A stretch of DNA of 64,000 nucleotides from Limonium bicolor (GCA_023374045.1 CM041776.1:353274296-353338295); one strand, 5' to 3'. Counted from the first letter of the stretch, positions 21,282-33,181 are shown. Notes: generated by a model from the sequence alone, not told the origin. A program made the numbers and translations.

Positions 21282-21539
21282 ATTCAAATTTTCTTAAATT
21301 TGGTTAAAGTCTAACATTAGAGTCTATACAAATTGGACCTCAGAAGAACTTATTTTCAAATAATTTATAATATTAAAAAATTTTAAGATTCTTTTTTCTT
21401 TTTTAATTTTAAAACTCATCCGGTGCTAAGATGTTGTTTTGGTCTCCTCTTTTTTTCCACTCAAGTTATTGTACTACAAGTTGGACACAATGATCGAGGC
21501 ATATGGCGGTGATCCTTTTACACCGCTAGGTAATGAAGA

Positions 21540-21734
21540 AACTGGCCAGCATATACAGGGGTTAAGGTGGTACCAGCACCAGATGCCATTCGGACTGTCA
21601 GGGGAAGACCTAGGTATTCTAGGCTTCAGAATGAAATGGATGAAAATGAAACGAGTACAGAACGTAGACGTTGTCGACATTGTTTACAAACAGGTCATAA
21701 TAGGAGGAACTGCCCTAACAGAGGGTATAATTGA
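21540..21734 (+). pseudogene. Transposase C-terminal relic with zinc knuckle
   Basis: One frame reads VPAPDAIRTVRGRPRYSRLQ and then RRRCRHCLQTGHNRRNCPNR before a stop at 21732-21734. The 'RGRP...' basic hinge followed by a CX2CX4HX4C knuckle is the usual ending of plant MULE transposases and of plant-mobile-domain proteins. The rest of the protein is missing, so I cannot tell these families apart. Confidence 0.6.
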
Positions 21735-22219
21735 TTGTGGTTTTCAGATGTTATTATGCCCCTCAAGACAGGTTGTGCCTTTAGCAAGCACACAAAAAAA
21801 TGTAATTTTTTCTAAGTACCAATGAAGTGTGTTTTATGTTGAGTGTATAACATAAATGTGCGCTCTTATTGAAAAATTGAAAAAAAACGCTAGCTCAAAT
21901 GACCAACCCAATGAAGTCGTCTTAATTCTGTAAGAAGTTATAACGGCTGTAAATGCATCATAGGACTTTAATATCAATACAAAACTGGTTAATAACATAA
22001 AATATGACATTGCCCGAAACGTTAAAAACAGAGAAAACGTTAACTCTGGTGCCATTTATATGAAGTCACGTGGGTCCCGTATGGTCCTAAAACTCCAAAT
22101 AAATGACTTAGATCCGTAGTATAACTGTTCAACTATCATCGTACAAAATTTGGTCAAGTTCTGGAACCGTTAAAGCATAGCACGAATGATTCAAAAGTTG
22201 GAAAAAAAAATTTTCTGGA
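21735..22219. other. Unassigned intergenic sequence
   Basis: AT-rich sequence without coding potential or a clear repeat. Confidence 0.4.
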
Positions 22220-22386
22220 CGAAATTGCAAAGAAGCCGCCCCAATATTACGGCTCCTTCCGGCAGATAAGTCAGAAGCCGCCCCAAACGCGTGGCTGCTT
22301 CAAGAAAATAAATGCGGAAGGAGCCGTGGTCCCGTGGCGGTTTCTGGCAAGCTGCCACAGTACCGTGGCTGCTTCTTTGCAAGGGG
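22220..22386. repeat. Inverted repeat with GAAGCCGCC motifs
   Basis: TTGCAAAGAAGCCGCC near 22225 pairs with GTGGCTGCTTCTTTGCAA near 22364-22381. GGAGCCGT, GAAGCCGCCCC and GTGGCTGCTTC words lie between them, so the stretch can fold into a GC-rich hairpin in an AT-rich setting. Confidence 0.55.
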
Positions 22387-22586
22387 TTGGTACACCCGCG
22401 TAATTTTTTTCAAAAACGACCACCGCATGTAATTTTTTTTTTTAATTCGGTATTTTTATGAAAATTCTCCTTAGTTAATGAGCTCAAGACTCTTCCTCTT
22501 CAATGTCAAGTAATTAAAACGACATGTTTTGGCTATGTAGGAAAAGATAATTACAATACATGTATATGTAATAAACCAAACATATA

Positions 22587-22819
22587 CTACTCCGTCCCGT
22601 CATTATTAGTGTCTTGTTTGCTTTTTGGCACATTTTTCTACTTCAATATTAAACATATAAAATAAAATAATTTTTAAAAATTAAATTGTATAATATATAG
22701 TTTTTCGATTCTATTGAAAAACATAGATTTATAAAAATATATTATCTTATATGTTAAATATTAAAGTCAAACGACACATCCAAGTAGTAAACTGGACGGT
22801 CAAGGTGGGACAGAGGAAG
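22587..22819. mobile_element. Stowaway-like MITE 1
   Basis: Ends CTACTCCGTCCC and GGGACAGAGGAAG, flanked by TA. The AT-rich interior contains AATATTAAACATATAAAATA and its inverse, which are shared with three other copies in the window. Confidence 0.75.
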
Positions 22820-23335
22820 TACATTACATCTATAAAATTTTATACATTACTTATATAACAAATATTGTACACAAAAATAGTACTTTCAATATAATTAAAT
22901 ATTATACAGATTTCATTATACATGTTTTCATATTGGTTGTACACTAAATATAACCATCTTCAATTACATATACATATAACCAAGAATTTGCCAATTCAAA
23001 ACTGTTTAGCGGATACTACTAATTAAGACATTCAAGCCCAAAGTAAAAAAGAAACCACTTCTAGTGAGTGAACAAAAGAAGTAATTCCATTTACAAGTAC
23101 GTACCAGCCAAGATGAGCTGTAATGTTAGACAATAAAGTTCAACAATCAATCCTTTTATTAAAAAAAAAAGTTCAACAATCAATCAATCAAATACTATTC
23201 ATTCAATGCCGTTCTTTTCGCTCCTTTTGCTTTTATAATCATGCAAACATAATAATCATGGAGGAATTGGTCGGTTTGTAGTTGTACTCCTACCACTATC
23301 ACTGCCACTACCACTCTACCATTCTTTTTTTTTTT
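22820..23335. other. Unassigned AT-rich sequence
   Basis: No gene or defined element seen. A run of 14 T near 23323-23336 borders the foldback element. Confidence 0.4.
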
Positions 23336-23744
23336 TGAAAATTCATCATATATTTCCTGTTTTCTTTCATAATTCACAATATATCCCTATAATTTTTGTT
23401 ATTCAACTTTAAACATATTTAAATGTTATCCAAAATTGATGAAACTTTACATGAACGATGCTAAAGTGTTATATTTTGATCCAATTTTAAATTTAAAGTT
23501 TTTTAAGCTCACATGGGACCTGTGGGACTCAATGAACATATGACATATTCATTGGATCCCACAGGTCACATATGAGCTTAAAAACTTCATATTTGATATT
23601 GGACAAAATATAACACTTTAGCATCGTCCATATAAAGTTTCATCAATTTTGATTAATATTTAAGCATGTTTAAAGTTGAATTACGAAAAACACAAGATTA
23701 TATTGTAAATTACGAAAGAAAACAGGGATATATATGAATTTTTC
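23336..23744. mobile_element. Foldback MITE with arms of about 190 bp
   Basis: The left arm begins near TTCATCATATATTTCC and the right arm ends near GGGATATATATGAATT. The arms pair along most of their length through TTCAACTTTAAACAT, TGAAACTTTA, GCTAAAGTGTTATATTTTG and AAGCTCA(C)ATG, around a centre near 23540 (GACTCAATGAACATATG). It has no coding sequence. Confidence 0.75.
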
Positions 23745-23850
23745 TTTTTTGGTTATTACGCTCCATCTATCTCCTAGTTCTTTTAATAAATAAATAAATA
23801 TATATAAATTGTCTTCATAGTATTATGCAATATGAAAGCCTGAACAAAGG

Positions 23851-24060
23851 ATGGGTGGCCGTGGCCCAGTGTCATAAGTAGTTTACTCGCCTGGGTCATT
23901 GTCCTACCTTACCCCTTCTTCCCCCCGGCGTTGGATTCGATTCACTCCTGGAAGTGTTAGCCTTCCCAGAACCATTCTGGATTTAATAACAACCATCAGA
24001 TTAGGTGTTATACATATGGAGGGTCTAGATTTTATCTATTTTTTTTACAAAAATTCAAAC
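23851..24060 (+). mobile_element. Possible tRNA-derived SINE
   Basis: GTGGCCCAGTGTCATAAG (23861-23878) resembles an RNA polymerase III A box and GGATTCGATTC (23933-23943) a B box. A T-rich then A-rich tail ends near 24056. The spacing between the boxes (about 70 bp) is longer than in a tRNA and I saw no clear target duplication, so the call is tentative. Confidence 0.45.
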
Positions 24061-24719
24061 TGATTAATAGACGGTTAGTTGATCCTAAATTTAGGGGGAA
24101 TATATTGTTTTTATTTATCAACTAATTATTCTAAGCCAATTCAACGCTTCAACGCCAATATGCCAATTCAGTATACTATCACCGTCTTCAACAAGTGCTT
24201 ATGCGCCATTAAAGACCTGTTGCCTTCAACCTTTCATCATCATCTTCATTTGCTGGTTATATGCACCATTGAAGACATTTCTCACTTCAGTTACTGCCAA
24301 ATACCAACGTCCTCGAATATTCTGTTTCCATTGAAGACGTTGCTCTCTTTAGTCACTGCCATTGAAGATGTTATATTGAAGACGTTACTGGTTACATCTA
24401 CTGAATTAATCGAGTTGGTAATTTGCACCTTTGTAAGATTCATCTGGTTTATTTTATTCTATCGAAGCAATTGATGCAATTTGATTGCCACCATCGCGCC
24501 TCTACTTAATTAATCGAATTGGTATTCTGTCGTCTTTTGCAATACAGAATTGATCTACTGCTTTTGAACCAATCTCCAAGCAAAATCAAATCCGAAAATT
24601 TCTACCGAAAATGTTATAGCAAGCTTCTCTAAATGAACAAGATTACAATGGAGAAACTTCATCACATGGGCATGGCTACAACTTGCGTCTAGCACGGCAG
24701 AATTTCATCAATAATGCAG
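24061..24719. other. Unassigned sequence with repeated CATTGAAGA words
   Basis: CCATTAAAGAC, CCATTGAAGACAT, CCATTGAAGACGTT, CCATTGAAGATG and ATTGAAGACGTT occur between 24205 and 24385. I see no reliable gene. Confidence 0.4.
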
Positions 24720-26095
24720 TTTTCTCTTCTGTGGAAATATTGAACAAGTGTCAGGTGGTTCATTAAGGAATTCATGGTGTTTGGTTATGTTGATGTCGGT
24801 GTATTATATTATGTATGCTATAAAAATATACCGACGTATTTACGGATAGTATTGTTAGCAACACTGTATCTAGTTGATACATAGGTACATACTGTAGAGG
24901 TGTTAGGTGTTTTGTGAAGGCGCGTTTATGGTGTTTAGTTATGTTAATGACTGTGTTTATGCATAGATACTTATTGAACACGTGCTAGGTGTTTCATTTG
25001 GGATTCGTGGAATTTGGTTATAATGTTGTCGGTGTATTTTATCTTGTATGATGTAAAAGGATACCAATGTGTTTACGAATAAAATTGTTACCAACACCGT
25101 GTAAGTTTATACAGAGGTACATATTTAACAAGTGTTAGGTGTTTCGTTGAGGTATTAGTGGTGTTTAGTTATAATGATGCCGATGTCTTATATCATGTAT
25201 GCTAAAATAGAATATCATTGAAAAAGTGTTAGGTGTTTCATTAAGGAATTTGTGGTATTTGGTTATGTTGATGTTTGTGTATTATATCTTGTCTACTAGA
25301 AAAGAATACCAATATATTTACAGATAATATTTTTGCCAACACCATGTGTGGTGTAAACACAGGTACATATTGAACATATGCTAGGTGTTTCGTGAAGGAA
25401 TTTGTGGTGTTTGGCTATGTTCATGACGGTGCTTATACATTGGTACATATTAAATAGGTGCATGGTGTTTCTTTAGGGGATTCGTGGTGTTTAGTTTCAT
25501 TGTTGTTGGTGAATTATATCTTGTGTGACAGAAAAGAATACCAATTTTTTACGAATAAATTTGTTACCAACATAGTGAATTTATACATAGGTACATATTT
25601 AACATATGTTAGGTGTTTCGTTGAGGTATTTGTGGTGCTTGGTTATGTTGATGTCGGTGTATTATATCATGTGTGCTACAAAAGAATACCAATGTATTTA
25701 CGGGTAGTATTGTTATCAACTCTGTATCTAGTTGATACATAGGTACATATTGAATAGATGCTAGGTGTTTTGTGAAGGCATTTATGGTGTTTAGTTATGT
25801 TATTGACGGTGTTTATGCATAGATACTTATTGAACAGGTGTTAGGTATTTCATTTGGGGATTCATGGAATTTGGTTATAATGTTGTCGGTGTATTATATC
25901 TTGTATGCTGTAAAAGAATACCAATGTCTTTATGAATATAATTGTTACCAACATCTCATAAGTTTATACAAAGGTACATATTTGACGGGTGTTAGGTGTT
26001 TCGTTGAGGTATTAGTGGTGTTTTGGTTATAATGATGTCGATGTTTTTTTTTTATCATGTATGCTAAAATAGAATACCAATCCCTCCAAATAGAA
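24720..26095. repeat. Higher-order tandem repeat, ~381-bp unit of three subunits
   Basis: The anchor word TTAGGTGTTTC and its variants occur near 24745, 24905, 24987, 25134, 25228, 25380, 25460, 25609, 25759, 25840 and 25990. Gaps are about 150 or about 80 bp, in the order long, short, long, making a ~381-bp higher unit. Each subunit continues with GTGGTGTTTGGTTATG and most with ATGTCGGTGTATTATAT. Fragments read as membrane-like peptides, but the frames are not conserved between copies. Confidence 0.75.
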
Positions 26096-26470
26096 TTGTT
26101 ACCAATAGAAAATGAAAAATCATATTAATTTAACCCCGCTAACAGTGTAAATTTGAACCACATAATCTTTGCAAATTCTAGTTACTAATAGATCGTAGTT
26201 ATAAAAAAATTAGTAAAAAGAGAAAAATAAGCTTCTTTTACAATCAATTATGTAATTTAGAAATTTTAGTCGTACAAAATATAAAAGGTGAGTAAAAATA
26301 GCATGGTTAGGTTGCTTGACATAACTATTGGATATAGATATATAATATAAAAGTTGAGTGGGCAGTTAAGAAAATAAAGACTAATTGAATGAGAAGTCGG
26401 GTAGTATTGTCCAGGACATCCAGGGACAATTGAGTTCCAGGATATAATCCATACTCCTTCTTCCCTAATA
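26096..26470. other. Unassigned AT-rich sequence
   Basis: No gene or clear repeat seen between the tandem array and the next MITE. Confidence 0.4.
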
Positions 26471-26708
26471 CTCCCTCCGTCCTGAATTGACCGTCTCCTT
26501 TGCTTTATGGCACGTTTTTCCACTTCAATATTTAACATATAAGATAAAATAATTTTATAAAATGAATCAGTGTAACATATAGTTTATCATGTAAGGAATC
26601 ATTTACAAAATTCAAATTTTAAAAATTATTTTATCTTATATGTTAAATATTGAAGTCAAACGACACGTCCAAATAGTGAACAAGACGGTCAATTTAGGAC
26701 GGAGGGAG
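26471..26708. mobile_element. Stowaway-like MITE 2
   Basis: Termini CTCCCTCCGTCCTG and AGGACGGAGGGAG, flanked by TA at both ends. The 238-bp AT-rich interior is closely related to MITE 4 at 36469, in the opposite orientation. Confidence 0.88.
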
Positions 26709-26794
26709 TACTATATTTGTCCGCTTTCGTATCGTCATAGGCAGATTCGATGTCACGGCGTGTCCGCATGTAAAATAGGTGTGGTACAGTGATT

Positions 26795-27932
26795 TGGCAG
26801 TCCCAGTCAGCACAGTCAGCTGTTGATTGGATTGTTTTGCTGACTGGGCTGTCTTTTTATTAGATTAATTTTAAATAGTTGTAAGTTTTAATATATAAGT
26901 CCAAAATGAAAAAAAATTATATCACTGTTCACCTAAATTCGAACTCTTCAAAACAAGACTAGTCATGTATATATTTTGACAAATTTGAAAAAAAAAATTT
27001 ACATATGTATAATAATACACTAAAATGATAATATGATTCATTAATTTTGATATTATGATTCATTAAAATTAATATTATCATTCATTAACTAATAAGTGGT
27101 GAATTAGATTACAAATTTCAGAACCGATACAAAATCATTATTGTTTTATAGTGTATTATTATTGTTGTATAGTGTATTTAAACCTTCTATAGTGAATCAT
27201 ATATTTTTCATACATATCAAATATTGTTTTGTGTTGCATTATTGTTTAATTTTTTTTATTTGTTTACGATGATGTACTAAAATGAAGATATGATTCATTA
27301 ATTTTGATATTATGATATTATGATTCATTAACTAATAAGTGGTGAATTAAATGACAAACTCTGGAACTGATAAAAATCATTATTATTTTTAGTGTATTAT
27401 TGCTGTATTGTAATGTATTTTACACCTTATATGGTGAATCATTTTCTTACGTACTAAATATTGTTTTGTATTGTATTATTGTTTAAAGATTTTATTTTTA
27501 AATGTTACTAATGATACACTAAAATGATATTATTATTCATTAATTTTGATATTATGATTCATTGAAATTGATATTATGATTCATTAACTAATAAGTGGTG
27601 AATTAGATATCAAACTTCGGAATAAATACTAAATCATTATTGTTTTGTGGTGTGTTATTAATGTTATATGGTGTATTTTTAATTGTATGTGGTGAATCAT
27701 AAGCGTCGTTGATATATGTTGATATGTACATGTAACTAACATAAATTTTTAAATTTGTCAAAATATATCCATGATTGGTCTTGTTTTGAAGAGTTTGAAT
27801 TTAGATGAACAATGGTGTAATTTTTTTTAATTTTGGATGTATATTTTAAAAGTTATAACAATTTAAAATTAATATAATAAAAAGGCAGTCCAGTCTGCAA
27901 AACAGTCCGGTCAGCAACTGACTGGACTGCCA
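26795..27932 (+). mobile_element. Non-autonomous inverted-repeat element, copy 1 (~1.1 kb)
   Basis: Ends TGGCAGTCCCAGTCAGC and CAACTGACTGGACTGCCA. The inverted similarity continues inward through ATATAAGTCCAAAATG and ACAAGACTAGTCATG, and weakly outward (GTGTGGTAC and its GTAGCCGCAC partner), so the true ends may lie 15-40 bp further out. The centre repeats TTGATATTATGATTCATTAA and AATAAGTGGTGAATTA several times. A second copy in the opposite orientation lies at 60513-61572. No coding sequence or certain target duplication. Confidence 0.7.
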
Positions 27933-28406
27933 CATGATGGTAGCCGCACCCATATCCGTACGGGTAGCCCGTGTGTTCTACCGTCTGATCGTCATATATA
28001 GATGTGCTTTTTTTAAAAGATTAATATAAAGAGATTATTAAAAGAATTATTCAAAAACATTGTCGTAGAGATATTTGATTTGATCACATTACTACATTAG
28101 CTCTATTGACTATTGTCGAACCTCTACGAGTAGTTAGTTAATCTTTTTCTACCCGTGGTCATGCAATCCGACTGTCATACACATTACAACCTTAACAATC
28201 TTCACAATTAATCTGAACAACTTTTATAATAATATATGTAACTTTTACATTAATATGCAATACAAAAACTTAAACTACGTTTGAATTTAAAATGAACGGT
28301 TGTACGATGCTCATTGTACAACCGATTGTACTATAGAAAATGCCGTGGTCATGGAAGTGGTTGAACTGCTGAAGTTCGTTTCTCAAGGTTTTTTTTATGT
28401 CTCGTA
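27933..28406. other. Unassigned sequence
   Basis: No gene recognised. The first ~40 bases probably belong to the outer terminal repeat of the preceding element. Confidence 0.4.
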
Positions 28407-28624
28407 CTCCCTCACTTTCTACCCCATTAACATGTTTTTCACTTAAATATTAAATATATAAAATAAAATAATTTCATAAAATCAAAATTTATAATATATA
28501 GTTTATCATGTAAATAATCATTTATAAAATTTAAATTTTAAAAATTATTTTATCTTATATGTTAAATATTGAAGTCAAACGATATTTTCAAATAAATAAG
28601 ATGATCAATTCATGACTGAGGGAG
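28407..28624. mobile_element. Stowaway-like MITE 3
   Basis: Termini CTCCCTCACTTTC and GACTGAGGGAG with TA on both sides, and the same AT-rich palindromic interior as MITEs 2 and 4. It is more diverged than those. Confidence 0.75.
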
Positions 28625-28873
28625 TATAAAAAAACAACATCCCCAATCTTTTGTGGGATTATGAAATGATATTATTTGATCAACTCGCTTTTTCTCTCTA
28701 TAGGTCATATACATCAATTGTCATATCAAGTTTTTATTTTTTCTATTACCTACTTTTTCTTCCTCCTTTTCTAGCTTCAGCTGATAAATGACATCAGCTA
28801 CCAAATTCATCTTGCAAAAGAATGGGGTATTCATTGAAATTGTAGGATTATACTGAGTCACTATCTCCAATTA
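28625..28873. other. Short spacer
   Basis: Contains TTGCAAAAGAATGGGGTATTC near 28813, which resembles a terminus of the following Tourist-like MITE and may be a fragment of a relative. Confidence 0.35.
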
Positions 28874-29217
28874 GGTCTCATTCTTTTGCACAAATTTCAG
28901 CTGGTTTACGTATTATCAGCTGGAACGATCAGCTGAGCCCATTCTTTTGGACGTATTATGGGTCTGGTACTATATATCCGAAGAGTTTATTCAAAACAAA
29001 ATTATCAGTTGGTTAATCGCTGGTTTACACATTATTAGGTGGTTAATTAGTTGGTTTATGCATTATCAGTTAGTTAATAAGTTCATAAAATCTAATACAA
29101 AAAGAATAACTTATATTGGTTTTTACACAATCATCTAGTTTTAATATCAGTCATCAGTCAATATCAATTCATATCAGCTATTAGCTACTAGCTTTCAAAA
29201 CGCAAAAGAATGAGATC
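28874..29217. mobile_element. Tourist-like (PIF/Harbinger) MITE
   Basis: Terminal inverted repeats GGTCTCATTCTTTTGC and GCAAAAGAATGAGATC, flanked on both sides by TTA, the target preference of PIF/Harbinger. The interior repeats TCAGCTGGTT and TTATCAG words. Size 344 bp, with no coding sequence. Confidence 0.82.
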
Positions 29218-29589
29218 TTAATTATATAGTATTTAGGTTGATAAGTATTGGTTTTACTTGGATGGAAACACATTATTATTGTGATTTATGAATTAATATA
29301 ATACTTACTATTATGTATCTGTTTTATAATGAAGTATTTGTAACTGATTAATTAAATTGTTTATTTTGACTTAAAACATCTTGTACCCATTTCATTCATC
29401 CTCCAAAGGTTCAACATCAAACTTACAAGCCCTAGAGATCTTAAAAAGGATATTCTCACCCAGCTAAAGTTTGAAAAAACTAGAACTATTATACATAAGC
29501 GAAATTAATAAGATAGGGAAATTGTCTTCCAAACTAACAAAAGAGATCTTACTGATATTACAAATATTAACTAGACAAAAGAGCTGGTT
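29218..29589. other. LINE 3' flank, no gene
   Basis: Probably the LINE 3' untranslated region and its flank. I saw no clear poly(T), which would mark the 3' tail of a minus-strand LINE. Confidence 0.35.
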
Positions 29590-32440
29590 TCATTCATCTT
29601 CTACTTGGTAACTAGATCCTTGATCAGCCATCTTCTTCAAAAAGAGAAAGATCTCCATGAAATTGGTGTCGATCTCCAGATTGTTGTATCCTTCTTCCCA
29701 AGCCCATTTAATGGCAAAAACAAGACCTTGAATCTCAGCTCCCACCATGGTGCAGGAAGAACTCATTCTCCTATTGAAAGCCATCAAAATATCACCATCA
29801 GACTTCCTAATCGAGCCCGCTAAGGTAAGAGCAACTCCCCTTTTGTTTTTGGTACCACAATATATTGATTTTTAAAGCATCCTGCACAGGAGGAATCCAG
29901 CAGCCCTTAGTTTGGTTAATAGTAAAACTACTATCCAGACCAAGTTTGACAGCTCTAGTAAACGCATGGTTAGATTCAATAAGATCCAACCAAGAAAGCT
30001 GAGAATTATGTCTAACAAAATTTTTAGCGTCATAAACGACCCACATTGTATTGATAACTTTTTCGAGTTTATCATTGGACCACTTATCAGCTTCTGTGAA
30101 AATTCTTTCTAGGATGCAATTTTCATCAGCTAAATGCATCCCAGAAAGATCAAGAATTCCTTTCCACTAATCTTTGACCATAACACACTAAAAAAAAGTA
30201 TGAACCATATTATCGATCTTAGAGCAGAAACAACAGCGGGGGGATCCGCCTACCCTTTTAGCTAGATTAGCTAGGCAAGGAACAATATTCTTCATAACTT
30301 TCCAATGGAGCGGCTTGGCTCTAGGACTGCATTGCAACTTATTGACTCTTTTAACAAGATCAGAGTTACTGCTACTCAAAGAAGGGTTCTGAGAGACTGC
30401 TTCTAACTGATCTGTCTCATATGCAGACTTCACTGTAAAAATCCTATTTTTCGTGAAATGCCAAATCCAAGAGTCTTTTTCCTGCTTGGAGAAAACAATC
30501 TTTCTGATATCATCTGCATCAATCTCCCAGAACCGATGTCTAAGAAGCTCATAGTCCCATTCATTTCTGTCATGAACCATAAACTGGTTAGTTGTACACC
30601 TATCAACTCCTGCTTGGCTAGGAGTAAAAGGTTTAAAAGAAAATGGTCTAGGAATCCAAGGATCATCCCTAACCAGGATATCTTTCCCATCTCCTACTTT
30701 TTTCCTCACACCTTTTTTGAGAAGCTCCAGAGAATTTACTATAGCTCTCCAAATAACACTGTCTTTGTTACTTTTCTGAGAATGAATGAAATCTGAATTC
30801 GGAAAATAAATCCCTTTCAGGACTCTAGCAACTAGAGAGGGGGTTTAGTCAAGATGAGCCACGCTTGTTTAGCAAGAAGAGCTTTATTGAAAGAATCCGC
30901 AGACCTGAAGCCCACCCCACCAGATTCTCTAGCCTTGCAGACTACTTCCCACTTAACCCAATGAATACTTCTTTTGTCCAAATTCCCTCCCCACCAGAAA
31001 GAGGCCAAAGTAGAATTTATCTTATCAATAATGCCTCTTGGAATCCGAAATAGAGACATAGGATAAACTGGGATAACCTGCAGGACACTAGAGAAAAGAA
31101 TTGCTCTACCAGTTTGAGGCATGGGCTTACCCCAACTGAAGATTCTCTTACGGACCGCCTCAACAATGTAGTTGAAAATCTGAAATTTATTTCTTCCCAT
31201 ACCAGCAGGAATGCCCAAGTATTTCTGAAATGAAACACTCTCTTTAACTTCAAAAAATGCTACAGATTTGATCCTTAATCTGAGAGTTAAGATTTTTACT
31301 AAAAACTATGTCTAATTTCTGTCTGTTGATACTGTGACCAGAGGAGGCTAGGAAAGAATTTAGAGACTCTTTGAGGAAGAGAGCATTATTGACTGAAGCC
31401 TTACCACACACTAGAATATCATCCGCAAAGGCTAGATGATTAATTCTAGGACCTGAGGAAGAGAGATTGATTCCTTGGAAACTGCCTAATTCATCTGCTC
31501 TAATCAGAATACTGGAGAGCACTTCTTGAGCTAGAATAAACAAATAAGTGGATAAAGGATCCCCTTGTCTGATTCCCCTAGTAGAAGAGAAGAACTCCCC
31601 TGGAGTACCATTGATCAGGACTGAGCAATTGGTGGAAGAAATGCAACTGAGGACAAGTCTTAACCAGAGAGCAGGAAACCCCATTGACATAAGAACATCC
31701 TTCAAGAATTGCCATTCTATTCTATCATAAGCCTTACTCAAATCCAACTTAAGAGCAAAGTTACCTTTTTTGATGGCTTTACTCTTCGCTAGGTTATGCA
31801 TAATTTCCCCAGAAAGAATAATATTATCTGTTATAAGTCTTCCTCTTACGAACCCAGATTGATTAGGAGAGTTAATATCTGGAATAAGATCTCTAATTCT
31901 GTTTGCCAGCACTTTAGACACTACTTTATTGACAAAATTGCATAAAGAAATAGGTCTAAAGTCTGCAATGTTAACAGCTCCTTTAACTTTTGGAATAAGA
32001 GTAATAAAAAACTGATTCATCAGATCAGATAAGGAATTACCTTGAAGGATGGAGAGAACAGTTGTAATAACTTCCTCTCCCACCACACTCCAAAGGGACT
32101 TAAAAAAGGATCCATTAAACCCATCAGGGCCCGGGACCTTATTACCACTGAGTTCCTTCATAGCAGCTACCACCTCTTGCGCATCATAAGGAGAATTCAG
32201 AAGGGAAATGTGCTCTCCACTAAGTCTGCCTCTAACTTGTTCAAGAAAGGAGATATCAGTCACTGGGTTGGAAGAAGTAAACAGATCCTGGAAATACTGT
32301 CTAGCAATCTGTTCAATGCTGTTCTAGTCGTATCTCATCTCATTATTCTGATCCAGTAGCCCAAAGATGGAGTTTTTTTTCTTTCGAGCGGAAGCTAAAG
32401 AATGGAAAAATCTTGAGTTTCTATCATCCTTCAAGGTAAT
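29590..32440 (-). pseudogene. LINE (L1-type) ORF2, 5'-truncated and frameshifted
   Basis: Read on the minus strand, the 5'-most piece is DDRNSRFFHSLASARKKKNS just below 32440. The reverse transcriptase follows (32263-31250): NKVPGPDGFNGSFFKSLW, DFRPISLCNFVNKVVSKVLA, KLDLSKAYDRIEW, RGIRQGDPLS and the active-site FADD. After frame changes come the connection region (31218-30832, FWWGGNLDKRSIHWVKW), the zinc-binding RVT domain (30709-30188, KEDSWIWHFTKNRIFTVKSA and the CCFCSKIDNMVHTFF end) and an RNase H remnant (29787-29590, GAEIQGLVFAIKWAWEEGYN). The endonuclease and ORF1 are missing through 5' truncation. It is broken by at least three frameshifts and stops, so it cannot copy itself. Confidence 0.88.
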
Positions 32441-32540
32441 TCATCAGTGGCATGCAAGATTAAAATGTTTATGATTTACTAATTAAAATGCTATCCATTT
32501 TTGTTTATATTAATGTGAACTCATCAGTGGCATGCAAGAT
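32441..32540. repeat. 20-bp direct repeat at the LINE 5' break
   Basis: TCATCAGTGGCATGCAAGAT occurs exactly at 32441-32460 and 32521-32540, separated by 60 bp of AT-rich filler. The first copy starts where LINE coding similarity ends. Confidence 0.8.
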
Positions 32541-32882
32541 CTATGAAACCGTAGACCACCGGGCAGGGGCACTCTGTACTCTAGTAAGTGCCGTGATCTG
32601 GTATGGTGTTATAACACTACTGTACCATTTACTTTTGTATCTTGAATGAAAAGGGAAGAAAAATCCAAGTCCGTGAGAAGGGAAAGGCAAAACATAGATG
32701 CAGCAGATGCAAATTACAATTACTTTTGTATACATACTAACCCCACCCCATGTGGACGCATCAGATTGAGAAGCCATACTCGATCGACTTAACATTGCCC
32801 GGCCCCACGATCTATCTAATCTAACTACGCATCACGCCAAATCTTCAACGGGCCCATCATTTACCATGACTCATGCAAATGG
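32541..32882. other. Unassigned sequence
   Basis: No supported gene or repeat. Confidence 0.35.
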
Positions 32883-33181
32883 GTTCGTTTGGGGACAGCT
32901 GTTCGGGGCTGCTGTTGGGTCCTGCTACTTGAAATTGAGAAGTTGTCTGTTGATGGTTTTATAGAAGCTGTCAGCTGTTGATTTTGGTGTTTGGTGGAAC
33001 GTCTGCTGATGGTTTTAAAAAGCAGAGACAGATGTTAGGTTCTGCTGCTGAAAATTGAGAAGCTGTCTGCTGATGATTTTACAGAAGCTATTAGCTGTTG
33101 GTTTTGGGTGTTTGGTGGAAGTCTACTGATTTTAGAAATTGAGAAATTGTCTGCTGCTGAAAGTTGTTCCCCAAACGAGCT
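32883..33181. mobile_element. MITE-like element with internal duplication
   Basis: Termini GTTCGTTTGGGGACA and GTTCCCCAAACGAGCT are inverted repeats. Inside, a ~130-bp unit with TTGAGAAGTTGTCTGTTGATG and GGTGTTTGGTGGAA is present in two to three degenerate copies. I could not define a target duplication. Confidence 0.5.

Noticed and set aside
25458..26032. Membrane-like peptides (MHGVSLGDSWCLV..., MLGISFGDSWNLV...) that look like a gene family
   Set aside because: They are equivalent positions of the higher-order tandem repeat, and the frame is not kept in the other units.
24720..26095. CRISPR-like array of regularly spaced repeats
   Set aside because: The whole unit is repeated, not a short repeat with unique spacers, and the context is a plant nuclear genome.
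29605..32359. Plus-strand frames across the LINE
   Set aside because: They are shadows of the minus-strand LINE ORF2, which has full domain support.
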